A stretch of 64,000 nt of DNA from contig CM043967.1 in NCBI GenBank assembly GCA_014529385.2, positions 130,445,182 through 130,509,181 on the forward strand, in the 5' to 3' direction. Both the position numbers and the translations under genes were made by a program. Positions within the stretch are counted from its first letter, which is position 1, and every line of letters begins with the position of its first letter. The notes beneath the pieces are model-generated. The model was not told where the DNA came from and did not search any database. It was given only the letters and a program-made list of their open reading frames with translations. The DNA is from Adiantum capillus-veneris. Taxonomy: Eukaryota > Streptophyta > Polypodiopsida > Polypodiales > Pteridaceae. This document shows, piece after piece, positions 54,147 to 64,000 of this stretch.

Positions 54147-54970
54147 AATTAGAATGATTATGCCCTGTTTGAAAGCATCCAAAGCATTGGCCTTCTTGTA
54201 GTAAGGTGTCTCATTGTTGAGGCGTCAAACGAGGCCTTTGCGGTTGATTTTCACGAGACTCTCGAGAATTTATTCGTTGTTGCTGAGAGTTGTGGTTAGT
54301 GGCCGGAGATTCTTCTGTGGTAAACTCTACCTTTCCCTTCATCAGTTTGTAGCCGACCGCGGCATGGTCCATAAGTTCTTGCATGGTGGAGACCTGCTTG
54401 GATAGACAATATTCTTGCAATGGTGATGGTAGTCCAATGGTGTATCGCTCGCATTGGGCCTCCAAGGGAACAGATCTAAAGGACACCGGAAGGTACACGT
54501 CAAGAAACCTTTGGTTATATTCGTCCATGGTTTCGGTGGCAAGCATTTTCAAGTTGCCCCACTCTACCAAAATTTGGACTTCAAACATAGAAGTCGTGTA
54601 ACTACGTGCAAAAACTGTCTTGAAAGCTTGCCAAGTCCTTGGAGCATGCGGTTGTGTCGCGATTGAACTCCACCATTACATAGCATTATCTTTAAGAAAT
54701 CCCGCTGCTCAAGAAATCTTGGATTCTTCTATATAGTTCCCTAAAGCATAGATGTTGTCGAATTGCTATAGGAACTACAATGCTTTCTTGCGATCTTTCA
54801 CCCCGGAAAAAGTGAAAAATTTGACTGTCGTGCCGCCATCTTTGAAATCTTTGGGTTGGTTAGGAGCATATCCCGGGTATGGATAATAAGGGTATCCATA
54901 TGGGCTCCAACCATTGTAGCCTGGTGACGGTGGTAGTGGTGGAGGTAGGGGCAAAGGCGGTTGCACTGGA
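54147..54970 (-). pseudogene. G2 Gag with zinc knuckle
   Basis: Reading leftward: a Pro/Tyr-rich stretch (GYNGWSPYGYPYYPYPGY), FFTFSGVKDRKKAL, a broken WW capsid block, MFEVQILVEWGNLKML, YLPVSFRSVPLEAQ, then after a TGA (near 54222) a CCHC knuckle (CFGCFQTGHNHSNC, 54150-54195) right beside the solo LTR. It shares the capsid pattern with D Gag (1-1098). The N-terminus is cut at about 54970. Confidence 0.75.
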
Positions 54971-55203
54971 TGGGGCCCTTGGAGGAGAGTTTAACAACAT
55001 TTTGGTGTCATATTCTTTTCTCTCTCTATCTCTCAGTCTCAATACCTTCATTCACAGTGTCATTCGCTTTGTTTGTGATCATTTGCACTCTCTCACTAAA
55101 GGAAAGGAAGGCTCTCCCTTCCGTAAGTAAAAGGAACCCTTGAGCACAGTTCGGAGAACTCATCTTTAGCAAAGTTCAACATTCACTTCCGCTGCACCTT
55201 ACA
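54971..55203 (+). repeat. B LTR 3' fragment
   Basis: From TGGGGCCCTTGGAGGAG to CCGCTGCACCTTACA, matching the last 230 bp of B LTRs. It lies between G2 gag and H3 pol. Confidence 0.8.
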
Positions 55204-56340
55204 CATAAGGCACAGGGATTACTACAGCCTTTACCCATTCCCACCCGCCCCACGGAAACTATTGCTATGGATTTCATTTTTTATCTCCCGAAGACTCAAA
55301 GTGGGCATGATGGTATTTAGATTGTCATTGATAGATTTAGCAAGCAAGCTCACTTCGTTCCAGTAAAGAAAACAGTCAAGCCTGATCATTTAGCAAGACT
55401 GTTCATTGCTAAGATATTACGGTTACATGGCATGCCTGAGACCATAGTCTCCAACAGAGACCCCCCGATCCACGAGTTGGTTTTGGAAGGCTATTTGGGA
55501 GAACATTGGCGCGTGGTTGCAATTCTCGTCATCATTCCACCCGCAGACAGATGGGCAATCTGAGATAGCCAATTCAGTGGTTTTGGATTTATTGAAGTCT
55601 TACATCTCTGATCAGAAGACTCAATGGGAAAAATATTTGCCTTTGGTGGAATTTGCCTATAATAACACGGTTCACTCCTCGGCGGGGAAGGCGCCATTTG
55701 AGGTAATTGAAGGTGCTACGAAGGTCCCTCCCTTTCTAAGCACTAAAGACAAGATTTTTGAAGCCGATCAGTATACGAGGGACCACACTGCTTTTGCCAA
55801 GGTTCGAGAGGCTCTAGAGAAGTCTCAAGCACGGCACAAGAAGGCAGCAGATCGACATTGACGCGACTCAAAGTTGAAGGCAAATGATTGGGTGCTCTTA
55901 CGTTTTGATAAGGCATGCCTAAGGAAACGAAAGGGAAAGGAACGGCTTTTTCCAAAGCTTGGCATGAAATGTTATGACTCTTTCCAGATTGAAGAAAAGA
56001 TAAATGATATATCCTTCAAACTCAAGTTCCAGATACTTGGAAGATTCACAATGCATTTCATGTGAGTCTGTTGAAACCCTTTAAGGGTGAGGTGTCAGTT
56101 GATGGGGAGCCTGATGAGCAACCCAAAGTGGAAGAGAGCGAGCAGATACTCGTTCCAGAACAGATTTTGACACATAAAGAAAGAAAAGTGAAAGGTAAAG
56201 TGATTCGACGGTTCTAAGTGAAATTTAAGAACTATCCGGTATTGGATGCAATGTGGATAGAGGAGGAGGACCTACCAGATACTCCTCAGATTTTGGAACT
56301 TTACCTTGAGGCTTTTGGTTTAGTTGCATCTACTCAGAAA
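55204..56340 (+). pseudogene. H3 integrase and chromodomain
   Basis: Starts mid-integrase ([13 protein letters not shown]). The core keeps all three acids: [21 protein letters not shown]. Breaks: TAG near 55318 (Trp in other copies), a shift near 55460-55510, TGA near 55859. The tail (LRFDKACLRKRKGK) leads after another shift to a chromodomain (VKFKNYPVLDAMW, LYLEAFG) with a TAA just before it. Confidence 0.85.
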
Positions 56341-56921
56341 GATCCTGTGAATCAGCAAGGTTGAATTTGGTGCAGACGGGACTACACAAGAGGGGAGTCA
56401 CTCCGCTCCTTTGTCATAGATTACCTGGATAGAATAGAGTCACTGACTTTCCTTTGGATTTCACGGATACCGTTGTGCTGACAATATTCTGCTATGAATG
56501 ATGAAAATGGGAATTCCCGAAATTGAACCTGAATGATGTGTACTCTCTCATGTGATTTGTTTGAGTGCAGGAACTAAAAGACGAAATGATTGCAGCATTT
56601 CAATCTTGAGAATCTCTATAGACATGATCGCAATAAGGATTAATTAATACGACATCAGTGAGGTCCGGGATGGATCTAGATGCACTTACTAAATACGTTG
56701 CTGGCAGTCATGGTCTGAGATTTGGAATAAATCTTAATGTGAATGATTTGATATGGATGTGATGTCATGTGATGTGATGTGACTGTCGTCTTTGTACAAG
56801 TGCTAGATGTCATGTCTAGTGCGTCGGTACTTAGAGTCAGTGCCTACTGAACTGGATTATGGCCTCTGTCCGTTTTGCAGGCGTAATCGAGGGCGATTAC
56901 ATTTCTTTCAAGAGGGGGGTA
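56341..56921 (+). other. H3 3' untranslated region and polypurine tract
   Basis: Aligns with 11431-12135. Contains GATGTGATGTCATGTGATG repeats near 56757; ends AAGAGGGGGGTA. Confidence 0.7.
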
Positions 56922-57536
56922 TGTCACAAACTGATGATGTAGTATGACCCAGGACATTAAAAGTAAAGACTTATCACCTTTTAAGTTATTCCAACATATG
57001 GGCATTAGCCGAGGCAAGGCCAAGGGACACAAAGGAAATAAAACCGGCGGACTGCCAAGCTGTACGAATATCGCAAATTGCACTGGCTGCTGATGTGGCG
57101 AAACGTACGGATTTCCGTGAGTTGCGCTGACATGACAATGCTGACGTGGCACAGCTACGGATTTTCGCAAATAGCACTGGCTGCTTTTGGGCCTAGTGCT
57201 TTTGAGTTAGAAGCTTTTTGTGTAATTGATTTTGGGGCTCTGCTTTTGGCATCCCTTTGTAAGAATAAAAGGAACCCAAGGGCCTCACTCTGCCGAAGAT
57301 CTGGACGAAGAGTCGGAGAGCAGAGGACCCTCGGGAGTTGTACTTTGCTCAAAGATTAATACAAAAAGAAATACCGAAAGGGGCGCCAGTCTTTGGGGCC
57401 AATCTCTCTTGGCACAGACCTACACCGGGCCATGTCGACTCAATTTAACTGTAATTTGATTCTATGAAGTGTTTTAAGTGAATCTCTCTCTCATGTCGCG
57501 ACAGATTCTAGACTTGGGGTGTCGAAGTTTGTTACA
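56922..57536 (+). repeat. H3 3' LTR
   Basis: TGTCACAAACTGATG...TTTGTTACA, 615 bp. Hairpin motif at 57365-57400. Confidence 0.85.
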
Positions 57537-57721
57537 AAAAGCAATGAAGAAAGAATTACCGAAAGGGGCACGAGTCTTTGGGGCCAATGGATCTGAAATC
57601 GGAACTCCACCGCTTCGTGTCGACTCTCCTCTTCTCTCTCTTTCTCCTTTCAAGTTCAGTTGTTGCAGTTTCTCTATTGTGTTGCTATTGATTTCTCGCT
57701 TGGGTGTCCAAGCATGTTACA
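57537..57721 (+). repeat. H-like LTR 3' fragment beginning at the hairpin motif
   Basis: It opens within a few bases of AAAGAATTACCGAAAGGGG (57550-57585) and ends GTCCAAGCATGTTACA. Only the part from the motif to the LTR end is present. Confidence 0.75.
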
Positions 57722-58065
57722 GGCCCCAGAACGTTGGCGCCCCTTCCAATATTTCTTTTCATATGGCTTCACAAAGTTACAATTGCCAGGGAGCTCTACC
57801 TCTGCTTCTCTTGTGCGAGAATGCTAGAGTAAGACCCCAAGGCTTGGATTTAAAGGCCCCTCACCTTGAAAAGCAATTGCTATGAAAAGTTGGGTCTTCA
57901 AAAGCATTCCCAACCAGTAGCTAGCACCCAAAAGCAGTTTTCATAAATTGCGAAGGGTCTATACAATTCCGCACTTTGTGGGCTCGTCGTATAGTGCCAC
58001 GCCAGCATGGTCCGCCGCTCATAACAAGTCCTCCTTTTCAATTGCCATGTCACCAACTTGTGACA
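57722..58065 (-). repeat. LTR fragment, reversed, also bounded by the hairpin motif
   Basis: The plus strand starts GGCCCCAGAACGTTGGCGCC directly after the previous fragment's TTACA and ends CCAACTTGTGACA, the reversed TGTCAC start. So it is the first part of an LTR up to and including the motif. Confidence 0.7.
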
Positions 58066-59132
58066 CGCATCCTCATCATGTGGTAGTGGTCCGAGAAGTT
58101 TTCCTAGAATAAAGGAGCCTTCACTACCATCATTTGCTATCATTCATTTCATATATGAGTGTGACATGTACACAAGTACGATATATGATGAGCTTATGCT
58201 TCTTGACCCGTCACCACCTATCGATACACTAACTACACAACTCACTCCAATATTGCTTGATTCGGCTATATCTAGCCTTTCACCCTCCTCACAAGAATTC
58301 GAAAAGCCAGAGAATGTGAGTTGTTTTGTGGATGTGCTCGGGTGCATGTAATGTAGACTTACTTATACCGGTATCAAATACAACGTAATTGAACGGGTGA
58401 AGATAAAATTACCAAGCACATTCATAGGCCAATTTTTAAGGCTGAAATTAAAAAAATGTTGCTTGCTAAGCAACTCAGAACCATACCTTGAGGTGCTTCG
58501 ATCCTCGTAAGATGGAACCACCAAATGATCGACCAAAAGGGGATGGTCGAGGAGAGCTTCCAACCATCATGGGCTCCTGAGGATGTTCAACCTAACTGTA
58601 GAGGACACACTCACACACCATAAAACTAGGATAAAAAAGGCCAGGAGTACATTATGCATAATTTTTTGAATTTTGCAACATTCAAATTTAAATATTTAGT
58701 GATGCAAAAAAGATTCAAGCATACTATATGCTCTAAAGCACTATTACAATTTGCCTTGATAGGGAGTGTGCATAGTGCTATTACAAAACCATCCCCATTG
58801 AAAGTGCTACCAACATTTGCACAAGATGATCAAAAATTGACCTTGCCTATGCATAACTTGATTTACAAGAATAAACGGTTACTACTCCGGACATTACATT
58901 CTTGCTTGAACCTGTAGTATGCTTTAAGCTTGTAATTGAGTAAAGTATTGGATGGAAATAAGCAAACAATAAAAAAGTAAACAATTTAAGTGGCAAAACA
59001 TGTTCTATTGAACAGATAAATCGTTCATACTAGGAAAAATTTCAATAAGGCTGGTTTCAATTCACAAGAAGATTTAAAAATTTTCTCATGTAGGAAAACG
59101 GAGTCTTTGTCAATGTTTTCCATACAATGCAT
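58066..59132. other. Unassigned DNA with one small coding-like frame
   Basis: No element recognised. A plus frame 58166-58351 (LLDPSPPIDTLTTQLTPILL, then EFEKPENVSCFVDVLGCM) has ordinary composition but no match I know; it could be an exon scrap or chance. Confidence 0.4.
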
Positions 59133-59212
59133 AACATCATGAGCTTCCGCTCAAGAGGCACCGCATACCTAGCTAGGTATGCGGTGCCTCCCTCACAGAA
59201 GCTCACGATGTT
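59133..59212. repeat. 80-bp inverted repeat with a perfect 36-bp palindromic centre
   Basis: Arms 59133-59172 and 59173-59212 have no spacer. The inner 18 bp of each arm (GAGGCACCGCATACCTAG and its complement) match perfectly; the outer parts pair with a mismatched bulge of about 8 bp. Confidence 0.9.
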
Positions 59213-60849
59213 GAGGTAAGTCACAATGTGGGAATTATTGTGAGAATTTGTCCAAAACTTCTTCTGATTGAAATTTCAACTAGCCAAGATCTACTTGACC
59301 CCAACGCAATGGAAAGATTGCTACGTTAATGCCTAATCTAATCTACTCTAAAGAATGAGGTTTTAATCCCTAGGCATGCAAGAGGGTCTTAGGTCTTTCT
59401 CGATTGCTAAAGAGCACTAGTGTCCTTTTGTTTGTGCTTTGTATGCACCAAGCATGTCAATACTGAAGGTATGACGCTGGATCACTGTTCAAAAAACACA
59501 CACCCACACACACGCACAAACACACATGCTACAACTACACTTGCTTCCAAATGCAGAAGGGGCCGAAATGCACCTACTTTCTTGGATCGACCGCAAGCTC
59601 TATTGAGCAGCCTTTTGCTCGTAAATGGCACGCGAAGATGCAAGCAGAAACTCGTCTTTTGGAATCCAGATGAGAAGTGATCCTCGGAGCTGCTAGTTTG
59701 ATGCACTTCGTCCATGGCAATTGGAGGAAGCGTGAAGGCAGGGTCGATCGCGTCGACATGCGTTACCCGACTAGTACTCCAATGTAATGGAGCTCAAACA
59801 TTTGGACATGCCTGCCTTTCCAACGAACTTTACAAAGGGTAGTCAACCCTTTTATGAAAGTTAGATATAGCAAAGGGAACTTTGCCCTTTGAGTACAATA
59901 TAATTTACAACACTTACACCTTTCAAGAAGCTGGTGTGATGGTAGCCCCGGAAGAGGGAAGTCAGTGGTTTGCGTCACAAAGGGGACGATTGGTGGGAAC
60001 CATTTGTTTCCTCTGAAAGACATGAGATTGGTCCGGATCATTGCTTCCATCTGAAGCCAATTCGTCCCGTGGGGAGGGGTCTTATTCCCATTCGCACTCA
60101 AGTCAACTTATTCCCACTAAAAGGGTAGTCATACCTTAAATCTATTGGAATAAACCGTCCTTGGCCTTCGCATATTCACATCCCTAATCCTACATTTGCC
60201 CCTTTCCTTCTTGGAGCTTACTGCAAACCTAGGAGGCTAACAGTTGATCTATTGAGCATGTCCAAGTGTAGTTGATGATAAGGTTATATGCACATTTGGA
60301 ACCATGTAGGACTTGAGATGCATAAGCTTTTAATATTCTTCCCCCTAACTTCCTCTTTTGTAAAAGGAGGGAAACGGGCAATAAGTTAGGAAACAAAGTA
60401 GGTGTTGCAAGAAATGAGACATAGTACTGGTGGGTCTTATCCAAACAAAGTAGGTATACACAATTTTTAAGATCTACTCAAAATCTATCAACAACCCTAG
60501 CTCCTAGCTAGAATGTTAAAGGATTGGAATGGACAAGTCAAAGACTACCCATTTGCTTGGTGTTGCACTTTAGCAACTATAAGGCAAATGTAGCAATGGT
60601 CTAAATTATTATGCATGGAGAACAAAGTATCCACAACTCACTTGTATAAGAATCTGCAATATTGTTTGGCTTAAAGACGATAAATACCAAAAACCTTCAA
60701 CTCGTCAAATGGATAGCTTAAAACTTCTATAATATGGGAAAAAAAGGACAATTTGAATCACAATGCAATATGAGTAAGATGCTATTGTGAAGAATGGCCA
60801 TGACCTTTGTGTGACTTGCCTCCTAGCAAAAAGGCCATTGTTACTAAGT
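59213..60849. other. Unassigned DNA
   Basis: Overlapping short frames on the minus strand (59482-60101) have no recognisable domain. Nothing supportable seen. Confidence 0.5.
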
Positions 60850-62240
60850 GGATTCTCAAGCTAAAATATAAGCCTGAAGAATGGTACATGGTCTTTGTGT
60901 GAATTGTCTCCTTGCAGAAAGTCTATTGGTACTAAGTGGGTTTTCAAGTTTAAACGTAAGCATGATGATAGTGTTGCTCGTTATAAGGATGGACTTGTGG
61001 CAAAAGGGTATGCTTAAAGAAAGGGCATTTATTTTTATGAGACTTTTTCTCCCACTTGTTACGGGATTTGCATGAGGAAGTGTTTGTATCACAACCTTGT
61101 GGTTTTTCTCAAAAAGGATAGAAAAACAAGGTGTACAAGCTTTCTATGGTTTAAATCAAGCTCCATGGTCTTGATATGAAAAGATTCATGTGTATTTGCT
61201 TGCACATCGTTTTCAGAATAATCCAACTTAGAGCACTTTGTATGTCAAGGGTGCGGATGATCTATTTCTGATCATCGTGCCCTATGTTGATGACGTGTTA
61301 CTCACTAGGCCAAAATGAGGGACATCTTGCTGATTTTAAGGCGGATTTGAATATATGCCTCTTTTTAGATGTCAAATTAGGGGCTTTTGCATCAATATTT
61401 GGGCATACACTTTTAGCAGGTTGATGGAGGCATTGCTTTGTGTCAGACAAAGCACATTGAGACATTGTTGCATAGATTTAGCTTGAAGATTACAACCTAT
61501 TACTACTCCTAGGAGATATATTTGAAGCTTAGTCTACATGATGCTGGTGGAGAACACTTTGATGTCACCCTCTAGCAATAAAATATTGGTGGCCTCATTT
61601 ATGTATTATGAGGCCAAACGCTCAGTATGCACTCGTGCAAGTGAGTAAATTTATGCATAGCCCACTCTCTACACATCGGGAAGGCAGTTAAGTGGATCTT
61701 TTGCTACTTGACTGGCACTATACATCTTGGGTTGTTTTATCTTAAGGTAGGCCATTTTCACTTATTTACATCCTTGTTCAAACTCAGATTGGGTTGGTTT
61801 CTATAGCACATAAGTGTCCACTAGTGGTTTTTGTTTCATACTCGATAATTTGTGCATATCTTAGTTGAGCAAGAAGCAATCTACAATGGCCACTTATAGT
61901 TGTGAGGTTGAATACATGGCCACTTTCATAGCTACTATTGAGTGTTATTGGCTGAAATATTTGATTGACATGTGTTGGAGAGCAATTTGCCACCATGATC
62001 TTCATTGATAGTTAGAGTGCTTTGGAAATTGCAAGGAACCTAACCTTCCATACTTGCACAAAGAACAATGAGGTGCATTATCATTATGTCAAGGAGCGAG
62101 TCTTTATAGGAGAGGTCAACTTGCCTTATTTGCCTAGCAGGATAACCATGTTGATCTTTTCACAAAGGCTTTACCTAGTGAGAAGTCTGAAGATTTTTGC
62201 AAAGCTTTGGCTTGAGACCCATCCAACTCGTTTAAGAAGA
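60850..62240 (+). pseudogene. Decayed Ty1/copia reverse transcriptase-RNase H
   Basis: Read across many frame changes: KSIGTKWVFKFKRKHDDSV, ARYKDGLVAKGY and YETFSP (RT entry), VPYVDDVLL (catalytic YVDD, near 61280), TKHIETLLHRFSLK, then RNase H blocks (KKQSTMATYSCEVEYMA near 61865-61920, KNNEVHYHYVKERV near 62080). Order and motifs are those of copia pol, right-facing. There are stops every few dozen codons, so it is old. No LTR pair located. Confidence 0.8.
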
Positions 62241-63635
62241 TCTCCTTCGCTCAACTACCAGGAACCCTTACTATGCATGTCAATGTGGCTCCTAAACATT
62301 GGCTCCTAGATGGCCTTGCCCTTATAGGACCCTTGTCATCCTAACATTAACCCCCCCCCCCCCCTCCTCCTTTTCCCTTTAAGAAGAGTTTTTGCCCTTG
62401 AAAATCAGGGGTATTTCTTCTTTAAAACACTAATGTTTTCCCAAGTGGTACTTTCTTTAGGTCTATCTTTCCACTTGATTAGTTCTTGATGGAAAACATG
62501 ATATCGTGTCTGTAACTATAGTGACTGATACATGGAAAGTAGAGAAACTACGAGTTTAAATTCCTCAATAGTGTCATGATCTAGGTTTTAATCACACAAA
62601 AGTGCATCAATATTGTATTGCATTCCACATGCGTGATGATTAACACATGGATTTTTTGTTTGGGACCAATCGTATGAAGGATGGTACAAATCAAAATTCA
62701 TGCACACTAGCATTAATCATTTGCATGGGCATCGATCATGTTTTCATGTACTATGAATGATTAGTCAGATTGTTAATGCACTTTGATTGTAGTTACATGA
62801 ACATTTTGAGGATTCTCCTAAGTTTCCTTGCTCTTGTAGCCATAATTCATCCTACATAGACTCAAGAAATTGTCACCCTTAGAGGTGAAGGCTAAATGGT
62901 CACAATTAGAATAACTCAAAGAGACATCTAGGAGTTACAAGATGACAAACTAGCACTTTACCATTAGTCTAATACCCTCATTGTATTAGAATTCAAACAA
63001 ATCAATATTTTCTACATGTTAGTGGTATAAGATGTTGAACATGTATAGATTGATTGATTGTAGATGCAACTACATTTCAATATTACTTATCTAGAGTTAT
63101 TTTGGTGGAATGAGATGCCAATATTACAACACACAAGTACTACTATATAGTAAAATATTCTATTGCAATCATGGATTGTACTTTTTCTTCTTACATGGTC
63201 TTACATTTTACCATCAAATTCTCAACAAGAATACGCTAGTTGGGAGTTTCATGTGCTCATTCTTAAGGGTGACATTCCCTACAACTGCTACAACGTTTCT
63301 AAAAGGTTTCTATGAAGTAAGGTTTTTGCTATTATATTCTATTAGCCAGGTCCCTAAACATTCATGTTTCCTTAGATATGAAAAAAATAATGCTCACCTC
63401 TTTCCATAAAATCTAGCCAAGGTGCTTCCTCTTGCTTACACTATTTGCATTAAGGTTTTCTATGTCAAGCACAACTTTCTATCCGCTATGAATTCTCCTC
63501 TCTCGATGGCATGGAGTGGTGGTCGTGTGTGATTTAATGCTTTGGTGATATGAATCACATAGTTAAAGACTCAAATGACCATTTCACTTGCCAAGGTAGA
63601 GCATCTAATGCATCATCAAAACTTTGTAATGCCTA
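62241..63635. other. Unassigned AT-rich DNA
   Basis: A run of 14 C at 62351-62364. No gene or element end that I can support. Confidence 0.5.
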
Positions 63636-64000
63636 TGTTGGATAGACCGATGAGGCATTCATCATAGTAAGAGTTTCATAACGATTAGGAATACGTAGAT
63701 TAGAGAGATTATAATCAATGCAATAATAAGAAATGAACTTGCTTGATTTATTAGAATGAGAGAGGGAGAGTTACAAGTTTTGCATAGTGACCATTTATAT
63801 GCTCAAGGTGGAGAAGTGCAATCAATGAGTGGATGGATATGCACCACAAGTGGTAATGGAAAGGGTCATGTGAGCTACCACGAATAGCATGTGGATATCA
63901 AGTGTGTGGCATGTGTTTACGGAATGAATACCATGTGTGAGGCTTATAGGTTCCACAAGAAAGGTGTGATTATGCTTGTAAATGGTGCATGCTTGTCTTA
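63636..64000 (-). repeat. Possible start of a copia-type LTR, cut by the window edge
   Basis: TGTTGGATAGACC at 63636, then an LTR-like text with TGATTTATTAGAATGAGAGAGG (a reversed AATAAATCA polyadenylation-like word). No second copy is in the window, so it is only a suspicion. Confidence 0.25.

Noticed and set aside
59482-60101. Overlapping minus-strand frames as a host gene
   Set aside because: Short, mutually overlapping in different frames, no recognisable domain or splice pattern.

Overview
This window reads as nuclear DNA of a land plant with a large, repeat-rich genome. The evidence is: several chromodomain-bearing Ty3/gypsy (chromovirus) elements, initiator-Met-type primer-binding sites (TGGTATCAGAGC), a BED/DUF659 plant-type hAT transposase, telobox and CCCTAAA-type repeats in LTRs, and long CT/GA microsatellites. 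I cannot name the species. I found no host gene I would defend. Nearly everything from 1 to 58,065 is transposable-element sequence inserted into other transposable elements. The last 6 kb is older, AT-rich DNA holding one decayed copia pol.

I use working names for the LTR families: A (LTR about 1.28 kb, chromovirus), B (about 1.2 kb, no pol gene seen), D (about 1.5 kb, chromovirus-like pol), G (about 0.65-0.74 kb, gag/protease but no RT seen) and H (about 0.6-0.7 kb, chromovirus).

Layout. 1-2684: gag and 5' LTR of a left-facing D element. 2685-3032: minisatellite and (TC)n. 3294-8338: a left-facing G element split by H1 (4528-7936), a rearranged H copy with an inverted LTR-PBS-pol piece inside it. 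8339-12713: H2, a pol pseudogene with its 3' LTR. 12714-13601: B-like LTR fragment. 13602-16766: G1, an internally deleted G element carrying a solo B LTR. 16947-28890: a LINE (F1), cut by a solo G LTR (18386-19126) and by the B1 element (19597-28671). The 5' LTR of B1 carries a solo D LTR, which in turn carries a structurally complete hAT transposon (20130-23285) with an intact transposase frame. 29320-45376: a B element remnant (B2) interrupted by an L1-like LINE (29435-43681), interrupted by a pol-less LTR element (31298-41269), interrupted by a full-length chromovirus A (32515-39821). Each of these last three nesting steps has its own target-site duplication. 45377-46440: LINE F2 fragment. 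47073-50957: left-facing D2 3' half. 50958-54970: G2 gag-protease remnant with a solo A-type LTR. 54971-58065: B LTR fragment, H3 integrase-chromodomain end and three successive LTR fragments. 58066-64000: mostly unassigned, with a perfect palindrome and a decayed copia RT/RNase H.

What may be new. (1) A roughly 36-bp hairpin-forming motif, AAAGAAATACCGAAAGGGG followed by CGCCAA-loop-TTGGGGCC, lies in the LTRs of three otherwise different families (D, G, H): 13 copies here. (2) Every stop that breaks the single 1,577-codon polyprotein frame of element A is a UAG, and most stops elsewhere that can be compared with a sister copy are CAG to TAG. This fits CHG-methylation decay. (3) Family B encodes its own coiled-coil/acidic-repeat protein and no recognisable pol. 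(4) The inner element A has more diverged LTRs than the outer element that hosts it.
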